Assembly (NCBI GenBank): GCA_024234365.1
Contig: JACKOK010000002.1
Span: 310,001-374,000, forward strand
From: Pseudomonadales bacterium
Lineage (GTDB): Bacteria > Pseudomonadota > Gammaproteobacteria > Pseudomonadales > Pseudohongiellaceae
Length of the DNA: 64,000 bases
Reading direction: 5' to 3'
Positions 26,214 through 33,960 of this stretch are shown here, in pieces. A program made the position numbers and the translations under genes. Numbering within the stretch: position 1 is the first letter of the stretch; each line of letters starts with the position of its first letter. The notes beneath the pieces were generated by a model, which was not told where the DNA came from, did not search any database, and saw only the letters and a list, made by a program, of their open reading frames with translations.

Positions 26214-27905
26214 ATGACCAGAAAGTCAGCTTTGGGTCTGGCGATCAGTATTGCGCTCGCATCAAGCGGTGCTTTCGCCGCGCTGGACAGAACCGGGGAT
26301 TTTGCCCTCCTCGATCAAAACGGTGGTTTTCACCAGCTCAGTCGTTACCAGCACCGCAAGGGGGTGGTGCTGATGGCCTATGATCAGGCCTGCCAGAATA
26401 TGCCGGGCATGATGGCCCAGTTCAATGAATTGCGCGGCCGCTTTGCCGGAGAGGATTTTGAGTTTCTGCTGATCGACCCCAAGGGGCAGGATCGCGCTGC
26501 ACTTCAGAGCCTCGAACTGGATGTGCCCATTCTGCAGGACAGCGGGCAACTGGTTGCCGAAGCGCTGAGGATGACGCACGCGGGGGATGTGCGCGTGCTC
26601 AATCCCGACCGTATTTCCGTGTACTACTCCGGTGCCATGGCTGCCGAGCTGGGAGAGACGCTGACGGCTGTTCTGGCCGGGCCAGTCCGTAACACGGTGA
26701 AAACCGATAATCCCTCTCCCTGTGGTATCGACTACCCGGTCAGGGATGCGCAGATGGCAGACGTGGCGGACTATGCCACGGAGATTGCTCCGATCATTCT
26801 GGATAATTGCGTGGTCTGCCACCGGGAGTTTGGTGTCGGGCCATTTGCTATCGACAGCTATACCTCTTTGCTTGGCTGGTCACCGATGATCAAGGAGGTG
26901 TTGCTGAACAAACGCATGCCTCCTGCCCAGGTGGACCCAAGCATCGGTCATACACCCTCGGCACGCTATATCCCGACAGAAAGTATCCAGAAGCTGGTGC
27001 ATTGGCTCGGCGCTGGCGCGCCCCGGGGCGATGGCCCCGACCCGCTCGCGGATTTCAGCTATGAAGAGAGTTCACAATGGCTGATGGGTGAGCCGGATCT
27101 GGTGGTCACGGCACCCCCGCAATTCATTCCCGCCACGGGAGTGCTCGATTATATCTACGCGGATGTGGAATTGCCGTTTGACGAGGACAAGTGGGTGGTC
27201 GGCGTACAGATCAGGCCGGTTGCCACGAGCGCTCTTCATCACCTGATGGCATTTGTCACCGGGCCTGATGAAGATTTCTGGGGCGAGGAACGACATGCCT
27301 CCACCTCCACGAGACGTTTTCTGGAGGGCTACTCGCCAGGAGAAATTCGGGCGGAGAAATTTGCCGAGGGCACGGCGGTGCTGATTCCCAAGGGCTCAAA
27401 ACTGTCCATGCAGTTCCACTATGTGGGCATTGGGGCGGAGTTGCGTGATGAAACCAGAATCGGGTTTTATTTTGCCGACCCCAAAGATATTCCTCAGCTC
27501 AAAGAGCGCAAGGTGCAGGCGGTTTCGGCACAGGTGGTGATTCCACCCAATGCCCATACCGTGCCGGCACATGCGGAGTATCAGTTCGATAAGGCCGTGG
27601 TGATTTCCGGTGTGCGGGCGAAGATGAACGCACGCGGCAAGAATATGAAATTCACCGTGGAACATCCGGATGGCAGCCTGCAGGATATTCTGAGCGTGCC
27701 CGCCTACAACTACGGCTGGCAGCCTCATTATGTGTTGTCTGAGCCCGTGACGGTTCCCGCAGGAAGCAAGGTGCATGTCACGGGAGCCTTTGATAATTCC
27801 GTATCCAATCCGTTCAACCCGGATCCCAATGCGGAAGTTCACTCGAGCCTTGAAAGCACGGATGAGATGTTTACCGGCTACTTCACTTTCCATGAGTTGG
27901 AGTGA
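26214..27905 (+). CDS. Exported redoxin - cytochrome c - copper monooxygenase-like fusion
   Basis: A 563-residue exported protein (signal ending about residue 22) with three parts. Residues about 25-155 are thioredoxin/redoxin-like, with a single cysteine (Cys60) where the redox site would be. Residues about 180-275 form a mono-haem cytochrome c domain with CVVCH (199-203) and a likely axial Met235 in RMPP. Residues about 295-560 resemble the two-domain copper type II, ascorbate-dependent monooxygenases (PHM/DBH fold). The CuH ligands can be assigned as His342-His343 and His402, and the CuM methionine as Met552 in DEM. The usual HMHLRGK segment reads KMNARGK (470-476), so both CuM histidines are lost. 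AAGGA precedes the ATG. Confidence 0.8.
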   Translation: MTRKSALGLAISIALASSGAFAALDRTGDFALLDQNGGFHQLSRYQHRKGVVLMAYDQACQNMPGMMAQFNELRGRFAGEDFEFLLIDPKGQDRAALQSLELDVPILQDSGQLVAEALRMTHAGDVRVLNPDRISVYYSGAMAAELGETLTAVLAGPVRNTVKTDNPSPCGIDYPVRDAQMADVADYATEIAPIILDNCVVCHREFGVGPFAIDSYTSLLGWSPMIKEVLLNKRMPPAQVDPSIGHTPSARYIPTESIQKLVHWLGAGAPRGDGPDPLADFSYEESSQWLMGEPDLVVTAPPQFIPATGVLDYIYADVELPFDEDKWVVGVQIRPVATSALHHLMAFVTGPDEDFWGEERHASTSTRRFLEGYSPGEIRAEKFAEGTAVLIPKGSKLSMQFHYVGIGAELRDETRIGFYFADPKDIPQLKERKVQAVSAQVVIPPNAHTVPAHAEYQFDKAVVISGVRAKMNARGKNMKFTVEHPDGSLQDILSVPAYNYGWQPHYVLSEPVTVPAGSKVHVTGAFDNSVSNPFNPDPNAEVHSSLESTDEMFTGYFTFHELE

Positions 27906-27948
27906 GTTCTTGCTGTAAAGCATATGAACATCCTGACGTCAGCAGACA

Positions 27949-27988
27949 GAAAAAGGGCCTGAGAGTCGTGACTCACAGGCCCTTTTTC
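27949..27988. terminator. Strong Rho-independent terminator after the fusion gene
   Basis: GAAAAAGGGCCTG (27949-27961) pairs with CAGGCCCTTTTTC (27976-27988), with a smaller nested pairing in the loop. The T-run on the right arm makes it a terminator for the operon ending at 27905. The A-run on the left arm means it could also work on the other strand. Confidence 0.85.
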
Positions 27989-28191
27989 TTGGGAACTCCT
28001 TATTACCATATCCTTCTACCCGCCCCCCTTCATTTCAAACGGATTGTACTGTTATACCAACGGTGTTTCCGTGCACAGAAAGTCTGTTTGCTGCTGTTGA
28101 CCTTCCCAGCATTGTAACGATTAGAGTGATTCTGACGCTTGTCCTCATGTTTGGGGATGAGTTCTGTTTCTATTTGATTGGAGATACGGCA

Positions 28192-29796
28192 ATGCTCAGA
28201 TTTAAAAAAGCTGGATCAAGAAGTGCTGTGCATGCTTTTGCGCTGATACTGCTCATGATGTACAGCCTGACAGGATTCTCTCAACAGCAGCAGGTTTATG
28301 GAGAGCTAAGTTTCAGTAATTCCGGCAAGAGCGAAGCGCAGCAGGATTTTTTAACAGGTCTTCTCATGCTGCACAGTTTTCAGTATGAAGATGCTCGGGA
28401 ATCTTTTCAGAAAGCCCAGGAAATCGACCCGGATTTTGCCATGGCATATTGGGGCGAGGCGATGAGCTATAACTACCCTCTCTGGCCCAACGCGCCAGAG
28501 GTGGATAGGGCAAATGAGGTACTGGCAAAGCTGGGTTCTACGCCGCAGGAGCAGTTGTCCCGTGCTCAAACAGCACGTGAAAAAGCATATATTTCGGCCG
28601 TGCAAACTTTATTTGGTAAAGGGGACAAAACAGAACGGGATCTTGCGTATCTGCAAGCGATGAAGCAGTTATCGGCGCAATACCCGGACGATCTTGATGC
28701 TGCATTATTTCTGGCCCTGGCTTATCTGGGCTCCAGTCATGGTGGCCGTGATGTCTCCATTTATATGCGAGCGGCCGCTATCTCGGAAGAGGTCTTTGCG
28801 AAAAATCCAAAGCATCCTGGCGCGGCTCATTACCTGATTCATAGCTATGATGATCCGGTTCATGCCCCTTTGGGGCTGCGTGCGGCACGAGTTTACGCTG
28901 ATGTAGCACCTTCTGCCTCTCATGCGCAGCACATGCCGTCACATATTTTCTATGCATTGGGGCGCTGGCAGGAAGCCACTGCTTCCAATATCAACGCCTA
29001 CATCTCAGATGCAAACCGCGCAGCGGAAAAAGACCAGACCTTGAGCACTCACGGATACCATGCCATCTGGTGGTTGATGTACAGCCAATTACAGGAAGGA
29101 CTGTTCCAGTCCGCGCGTGCAACTCTCGATCTGGCGGCTTCGCACCATGCTGAAAATCCTTCCCCCCTGTCGCAGGACATACTGGTTTTCATGAGTGCAA
29201 GTTACGCGGTAGAAACAGGCGATTGGAGCTATACCTTGAGCAAGGATGATGTCGAATGGGAGGCGCTTGATGGCAGGAGTGAGGTCGCCCGTGCCTATGT
29301 GACAGGGGTGGAGGCATTGCAGGACGGTGATATTAACAGGGCTGGAAGCATGCTGATGCAGTTGGAAAAGGCAGAAAAAGAGAGCAAGGATGTTGGCAGC
29401 CAGGTGATGTTGCTGGAACTACAGGCCTTGATTGATTTGCAGGGTGGGGAGACAGAGGCTGCAATGAAGGCCTTGGATCAGGCAACAGCACTGGAGGAGA
29501 GTATGCCCTTGTACTTTGGACCTCCCTGGCCTGTTAAACCTTCACATGAATTGTATGGAGAGGTATTGCTGCAACTTGGCTTGCCGTTACGGGCCAGGGA
29601 GCAATTCTCTGCCGGATTGTCCAGATTGCCTGCGCGTTCCCGCTCCTTGCTGGGGCTTGCGCGTGCGATTGAGGCTATCGAGGGCAGGCAGGCAGCCAAC
29701 GAAATTTATCGTGAACTGAACACTATCTGGAGCAATAGTGATGCCGAGAATCCGGTGCTGGATGATGTGTGGGCGCTTTCCCGGGGTGCTGAGTAA
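28192..29796 (+). CDS. Exported TPR protein with conserved histidine motif
   Basis: A 534-residue protein with an N-terminal hydrophobic signal (ending near GFSQ, about residue 30) and tetratricopeptide-like helical pairs along its length. Examples are FQYEDARESFQKAQEIDPDF near the front and PLRAREQFSAGLSRLPARSRSLL near the end. The centre contains HPGAAHYLIHSYDDPVHAPL and HAQHMPSHIFYALG, a histidine-rich signature shared by a large family of bacterial TPR proteins of unknown role. The spacing suggests a metal or ligand site. I chose ATG 28192 (GGAG 8 bases upstream) over an upstream start that adds 43 unlikely residues. Base composition is more AT-rich than the neighbours. It is bracketed by two terminators. 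Confidence 0.8.
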   Translation: MLRFKKAGSRSAVHAFALILLMMYSLTGFSQQQQVYGELSFSNSGKSEAQQDFLTGLLMLHSFQYEDARESFQKAQEIDPDFAMAYWGEAMSYNYPLWPNAPEVDRANEVLAKLGSTPQEQLSRAQTAREKAYISAVQTLFGKGDKTERDLAYLQAMKQLSAQYPDDLDAALFLALAYLGSSHGGRDVSIYMRAAAISEEVFAKNPKHPGAAHYLIHSYDDPVHAPLGLRAARVYADVAPSASHAQHMPSHIFYALGRWQEATASNINAYISDANRAAEKDQTLSTHGYHAIWWLMYSQLQEGLFQSARATLDLAASHHAENPSPLSQDILVFMSASYAVETGDWSYTLSKDDVEWEALDGRSEVARAYVTGVEALQDGDINRAGSMLMQLEKAEKESKDVGSQVMLLELQALIDLQGGETEAAMKALDQATALEESMPLYFGPPWPVKPSHELYGEVLLQLGLPLRAREQFSAGLSRLPARSRSLLGLARAIEAIEGRQAANEIYRELNTIWSNSDAENPVLDDVWALSRGAE

Positions 29797-29846
29797 GTGC
29801 GGGGAGAAGGGCTAAAATCGGGATAAGACTTGTTCGAACAAGGGAA

Positions 29847-29890
29847 TAAAAAAAGGCCTGGGAGTATTCACTCTCAGGCCTTTTGTTTTT
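29847..29890. terminator. Bidirectional terminator between convergent genes
   Basis: AAAAAAAGGCCTG (29848-29860) and CAGGCCTTTTGTTTTT (29875-29890), with inner GAGT/ACTC pairing, make a stem flanked by an A-run on the left and a T-run on the right. It can stop both the TPR gene (plus) and the cytochrome gene (minus). Confidence 0.85.
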
Positions 29891-29930
29891 GCGTTCACCG
29901 GCAGGCTGGCTGCCGGTGAGGAGCGGTCGA

Positions 29931-31310
29931 TTACTCGGCTGCTACAGAGCGCTGCTTGGCGGCTTCGCGCTGAGCAACGATTTCTTCGTAGCCGGCATCG
30001 TCAAGGTGAGTCACGGCGATCCACGCGTGAGTCATCTCGTCAGCGGTACGGCTGCCTTCCACAACCCAGAAATCAGGATCGGGGTTGTTGGGGTTGTTGG
30101 CAGTATTGTCGTACCACTGCTTGATCACCAGTACTGCGCCTGTGGGCAGCAGCGGAGCCACATCTTCTTCGTACAGGTGGCTGTGGTGCCATGTGGCGCT
30201 CCAGTTGGAGATCTGGCTGATCTGCTCTGTGCGGCCAGTCTGGGGATAGTAGATCTCCAGAGAAGCAGCGCGCATACGCAGGTGGCCGTGGGGCTGGAAG
30301 CTGTCGATGCGAACAGGGTGGTCAAAAGAGTGGAAGCCCTGAGTCATGGCAGTGCCATGCGGAGGAACAATCAGCTCGCCCTGGTTCAGACGGTACAGTT
30401 TCAGGTCCTGCTTGAAACGTGCAGTCTGTGCATAACCTTCCGGGTGCAGCCAGATACCGACCTGAACAACGTTGTCCTCGATCATGGTGCCTGGAGCTGT
30501 CTTGCCAACACCGCCGGGGAACAGGTGAATGTCCCAGCGAACGCGAGCATTGGCAGGCAGAACGCGGCACACGCCTTCCGGCATGATTTCGCCCCACTTA
30601 CCCATCGCGTATTCGGTCAGCTGACCATACTGCTCGTATTCACCGTCTGCATTCATGATTTCAACGTCAGAGTTTGCGTGGTGTACCACTGCCTTGGCAT
30701 TGCCGGCCGGCTTAACCTGAATGGCCTTGATGCAACGGTCAGTGGTCAGGCCGGTCTCAACATAGGGACGGTGCCACATGTCGTTGCCCAGTGCGGGAAC
30801 GTCGATGGGCGTGGAGTCCAGAACAACAGTAGGCTGGCCGAACTGGGCAGCAAAGTTCCAGTCATCCGCGCTCGGAATGTCCGCTACGGGGTGGCTGCGA
30901 TCGCCCCAATCACCTTCGGGAGCACCCTGCGCAACCCAGGTAGTGATGGTGTTGATCTCTTCATCGGACAGACGCCAGTCGCCCTGCAGATCCTGAATAC
31001 CAATGTGCTGGTCATAGGAGTACGGGGGCATTTCGCGGTTGGCCACACGCATGCTGATCAGCGGTGCCCAGGGACGAATCTGTTCGTAGTTAGTCAGTTG
31101 CATGGGGCCGATACCACCTTCGCGGTGGCACACCACACAGTTGTCAGTAATGATTTGCGCAACGTGGTCAGCGTAAGTGACAGCACCCGAGTCAATAGAC
31201 AGGGACGATTGCGCTTGGGCTTGCGCGGTAAAACCCAGTACGGCCAGGACTGCAAAGCCTAATGCAGCTTTTCCTGAGCGCTGGGGACTCCAACACTGCT
31301 TGATTCTCAT
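29931..31310 (-). CDS. Exported cytochrome c - copper type II monooxygenase-like fusion
   Basis: A 459-residue protein with a signal peptide (ending near AQAQ, about residue 34). A mono-haem cytochrome c domain has CVVCH (58-62) and a likely axial Met94 in REMPP. A PHM/DBH-like copper domain pair follows. The ligands expected for PHM are all visible: His210-His211 and His262 for CuH; His341-Gly-His343 and Met426 (DEM) for CuM. Enzymes with this fold hydroxylate C-H bonds using copper, oxygen and a reductant, usually ascorbate; the attached haem may deliver the electrons here. The substrate is unknown. GGAGAGG precedes the ATG. The unknown exported gene at 31484 lies upstream on the same strand. 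Confidence 0.82.
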   Translation of the reverse strand: MRIKQCWSPQRSGKAALGFAVLAVLGFTAQAQAQSSLSIDSGAVTYADHVAQIITDNCVVCHREGGIGPMQLTNYEQIRPWAPLISMRVANREMPPYSYDQHIGIQDLQGDWRLSDEEINTITTWVAQGAPEGDWGDRSHPVADIPSADDWNFAAQFGQPTVVLDSTPIDVPALGNDMWHRPYVETGLTTDRCIKAIQVKPAGNAKAVVHHANSDVEIMNADGEYEQYGQLTEYAMGKWGEIMPEGVCRVLPANARVRWDIHLFPGGVGKTAPGTMIEDNVVQVGIWLHPEGYAQTARFKQDLKLYRLNQGELIVPPHGTAMTQGFHSFDHPVRIDSFQPHGHLRMRAASLEIYYPQTGRTEQISQISNWSATWHHSHLYEEDVAPLLPTGAVLVIKQWYDNTANNPNNPDPDFWVVEGSRTADEMTHAWIAVTHLDDAGYEEIVAQREAAKQRSVAAE

Positions 31311-31483
31311 GATCCTCTCCTCGTAAATGGGTGAGCAGTCGCAGCAATCTAAATGTCTTCAGAAAGCGTGTCTACTCTTTGTCAGACGTATATGCAACTA
31401 ATTGTGACACCGCCGGCTAGCCTACGTCTGAGGGCTGCCGACGGTCTTGGTACTGCAAGTTTTAAATCGGTACTTTCTTTAAA

Positions 31484-32425
31484 TCAAGGGGTTACAGTGA
31501 CGTTCTGGTACACATTGGTCCAGCAGCACTGGTCTGCTTCTGTGCTGTCAGTGGCATCCCAGTTATCAACCATGGTGCGCATGACATAATTGCCGGGTTC
31601 GGAGAACGTAGCAATCACGCTGGCGGTGCCCTTGCCGGGAGTCAGAATGGTCTGTTCTGCGCCAGGTGGGGTGACGCCGCGGCGAATTTGCAGCTCTGTC
31701 AGCGGCGCGGGCTCTTCGGAAGAGGAGTGACGCTCATAGCTGACATCACCAGGGCCCTGGTGTTTGTGCCAGCTGACGCGCAGCGGGATGGGTTTTTCGT
31801 TACGCGGGTCATTGGGGTCGCGTACAGAAGGATCGACGGTGTGGATAGTCAGCGTCACGGGGACGCCTGCTTTCACTGTCAGCGTGTTCGGAGCCGTCAT
31901 GCCCATGGGGTCCTGACCCTGCTGGCCACCTTCCGTGAAGGATACCAGCGGTGCCACAGAGCCGGCGGGGCGAGGCTTGGTGTCCAGGGTATAGCCCAGA
32001 CGAGCGCGGCGGCCCGGAACTTTCAGCTCTTCGTGGCCATCGGTCTTGATGTACCACCAGACTTCGCCATCGCGCTCGGAAGCCGGAACGGTGACCGTGA
32101 AGATGCCGGTATGGCGGGAAGTTTCGAAGAAGGTGGGCTGTGCGCCATCGTACTTGGCGGGCTCGATGCGGTTGCTTGCACCCAGCGGGATCGTTACCGT
32201 TTCCCCGGTGTTGCGGTTCAGGTAGCCGAAAGAGTAGCTGATGGAGCCGTCTTCGTTCTCGTAAGCTCCTTCAAAAATGGGCACTACAGGAAGGCCCATA
32301 TTGGGGCGCAGTGCCAGTGGATTACCGATGCCGACCCCGGAAGGCGGTTGCGCAGAGGCAAGGCTGGAAAATACCAAGGCCGTACCCAGTGCCAGGCTGT
32401 ACATAGTCTTGAGCAGTCGTGTCAT
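31484..32425 (-). CDS. Exported protein of unknown function upstream of the cytochrome/copper gene
   Basis: A 313-residue protein with a 25-residue signal peptide (cleavage at SLASAQ). The mature protein is rich in beta-strand-like and proline/glycine segments, with an Ig-like feel: TNVYQNVTVTP at the end and a TLTVKAGVPVTLTIHTVD strand pair in the middle. A WHKHQGPG motif and a CCW near the C-terminus are possible metal ligands. I do not recognise a family. It ends 173 bp before the cytochrome/copper fusion gene on the same strand, so a shared transcript is possible. The start is chosen at the signal peptide, with GGGAG 9 bases upstream. Confidence 0.7.
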   Translation of the reverse strand: MTRLLKTMYSLALGTALVFSSLASAQPPSGVGIGNPLALRPNMGLPVVPIFEGAYENEDGSISYSFGYLNRNTGETVTIPLGASNRIEPAKYDGAQPTFFETSRHTGIFTVTVPASERDGEVWWYIKTDGHEELKVPGRRARLGYTLDTKPRPAGSVAPLVSFTEGGQQGQDPMGMTAPNTLTVKAGVPVTLTIHTVDPSVRDPNDPRNEKPIPLRVSWHKHQGPGDVSYERHSSSEEPAPLTELQIRRGVTPPGAEQTILTPGKGTASVIATFSEPGNYVMRTMVDNWDATDSTEADQCCWTNVYQNVTVTP

Positions 32426-32679
32426 TTTAGATTTCTCCCATACCAGACGTGTTTTTCTTATGTGGCAAAATTTCAGGCGCCCAATTGAATCAGGACTTGC
32501 TTGATCCCGCAAGCCTGTTCCACTCAAATCGGGTCTTCCTCAGTCGCTGTTCCGTGCGAATGAAGTTCCCATGGGATAGGTGACTCTACCAACTTCCCGA
32601 CCAAAAGTTCAAATTGCATTTCATTTTTCTGCCGATAATTCGCTGTGTGGTCTGAGACTTTCGGCTATGGAATGTCGGT

Positions 32680-33960
32680 TCAGGCGGCACTTTCCAGGAT
32701 GGCGGCGGCGCCCATGCCACCTGCTGTACAAATCGAAATCAGGCCCCTGCTGCCAGGGCGAGCGGCCAGGATTTGACTCAGCGTTCCCAGAATCCGCGCG
32801 CCGGTCGCCGCAAAGGGGTGGCCAATGGCAAGCGAGCTGCCCTTGACGTTGATCCGGCTGCGTTCGATAGCGCCAAGAGCGCTCTCCAGCCCCAGTTTCT
32901 CCTGGCAGTACTGCGTGCTTTCCCAGGCTTTCAGGGTGCACAGAACCTGAGCGGCGAAGGCCTCATGAATTTCATAAAAATCAAAATCCTGCAGCGTCAG
33001 GCCGGAGGCAGTCAATAACTCGCTGACGGCAAGGGTGGGGGCCATCAGAAGACCATCCCCGCCAACGAAATCCACGGCGCTGGTACGCCCCCGGCTCAGC
33101 CAGGCCTGCACCTGCAAACCGTGCTGCTGTGCATAGGCTTCGCTGCACAGAAACACGGCGGCAGCACCATCGGTCAACGGTGTGCTGTTGCCCGCGGTCA
33201 GTGTGCCCTTGGCGCTGCGCTCGAATACCGTTTTCAGGGTGGCCAGTTTGTCCAGGCTGCTGTCGGGGCGCAGATTATTGTCCCGTGCAACGCCGTGGTA
33301 AGTGTTCAGAAGCGGGTCGAAAAACCCCTCTTCATAGGCGGCGGCCGCTTTCAGGTGGCTCTCCAGGGCCCAGCGGTCCTGGTCCTCACGCGAGATGCCC
33401 CATTCCTGCGCCATCAGTTCGCAGTGTTCCCCCATGGACAGACCTGTGCGGGGTTCCCCGTTGCGTGGTGCCTGTGGGGCCAGTTCTGCCGGGCGCAGAC
33501 CCTTGAGGCTGCGTATTCTGGCGCGCAGACTTCTGGCCTGACTGAGCTGCAGCAGGCGTCGTGCCAGACGTGGCTGCAGCACCAAAGGGGCATCGCTGGT
33601 GGTGTCACTGCCTGCCGCGATGGCGCAGTCGATCTCGCCGCTGGCGATGCGTCCGGCCGCCAGCAGGGCAGCCTGCAGGGAGGTGCCGCAGGCCATCTGC
33701 AGGGTGGTGCCCGGCGTATGGGGAGAAAGCGTGGTGCTGAGAACGGCTTCCCGGGTCAGGTTCCAGTCGCGGGAGTGGGTGGTCACGGCACCGGCAATAA
33801 CTTCGTCTATCTTGCGGCCTGTCAGATTGAAGCGATCCACGAGGCGCTGCAGGGTATCCGCGAGCATGTCGAGATTGCGCAATTCGGCATAGGCGGTATT
33901 GGAACGGCAAAAGGGGATCCGGCTGCCCCCGATCACGGCAACGCGCTTGAGCTGGGTCAT
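32680..33960 (-). CDS. fadI: Acetyl-CoA C-acyltransferase (thiolase), FadI-like
   Basis: A 426-residue thiolase. The nucleophilic cysteine lies in MACGTSLQAALLA, the catalytic histidine in GHPFAATGARI, and the second catalytic cysteine in ISICTAGGMGAAA. It cleaves 3-ketoacyl-CoA in fatty-acid beta-oxidation. A longer frame exists upstream, but the ATG at 33960 overlaps the fadJ stop as ATGA and begins at the conserved VAVIGGSRIPFCRS. The length matches FadI (436) better than FadA (387). Confidence 0.9.
   Translation of the reverse strand: MTQLKRVAVIGGSRIPFCRSNTAYAELRNLDMLADTLQRLVDRFNLTGRKIDEVIAGAVTTHSRDWNLTREAVLSTTLSPHTPGTTLQMACGTSLQAALLAAGRIASGEIDCAIAAGSDTTSDAPLVLQPRLARRLLQLSQARSLRARIRSLKGLRPAELAPQAPRNGEPRTGLSMGEHCELMAQEWGISREDQDRWALESHLKAAAAYEEGFFDPLLNTYHGVARDNNLRPDSSLDKLATLKTVFERSAKGTLTAGNSTPLTDGAAAVFLCSEAYAQQHGLQVQAWLSRGRTSAVDFVGGDGLLMAPTLAVSELLTASGLTLQDFDFYEIHEAFAAQVLCTLKAWESTQYCQEKLGLESALGAIERSRINVKGSSLAIGHPFAATGARILGTLSQILAARPGSRGLISICTAGGMGAAAILESAA

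Noticed and set aside
29883..31262. A 459-codon plus-strand frame
   Set aside because: It is antisense to the cytochrome/copper fusion, which has a haem motif, copper ligands, a signal peptide and a ribosome site.
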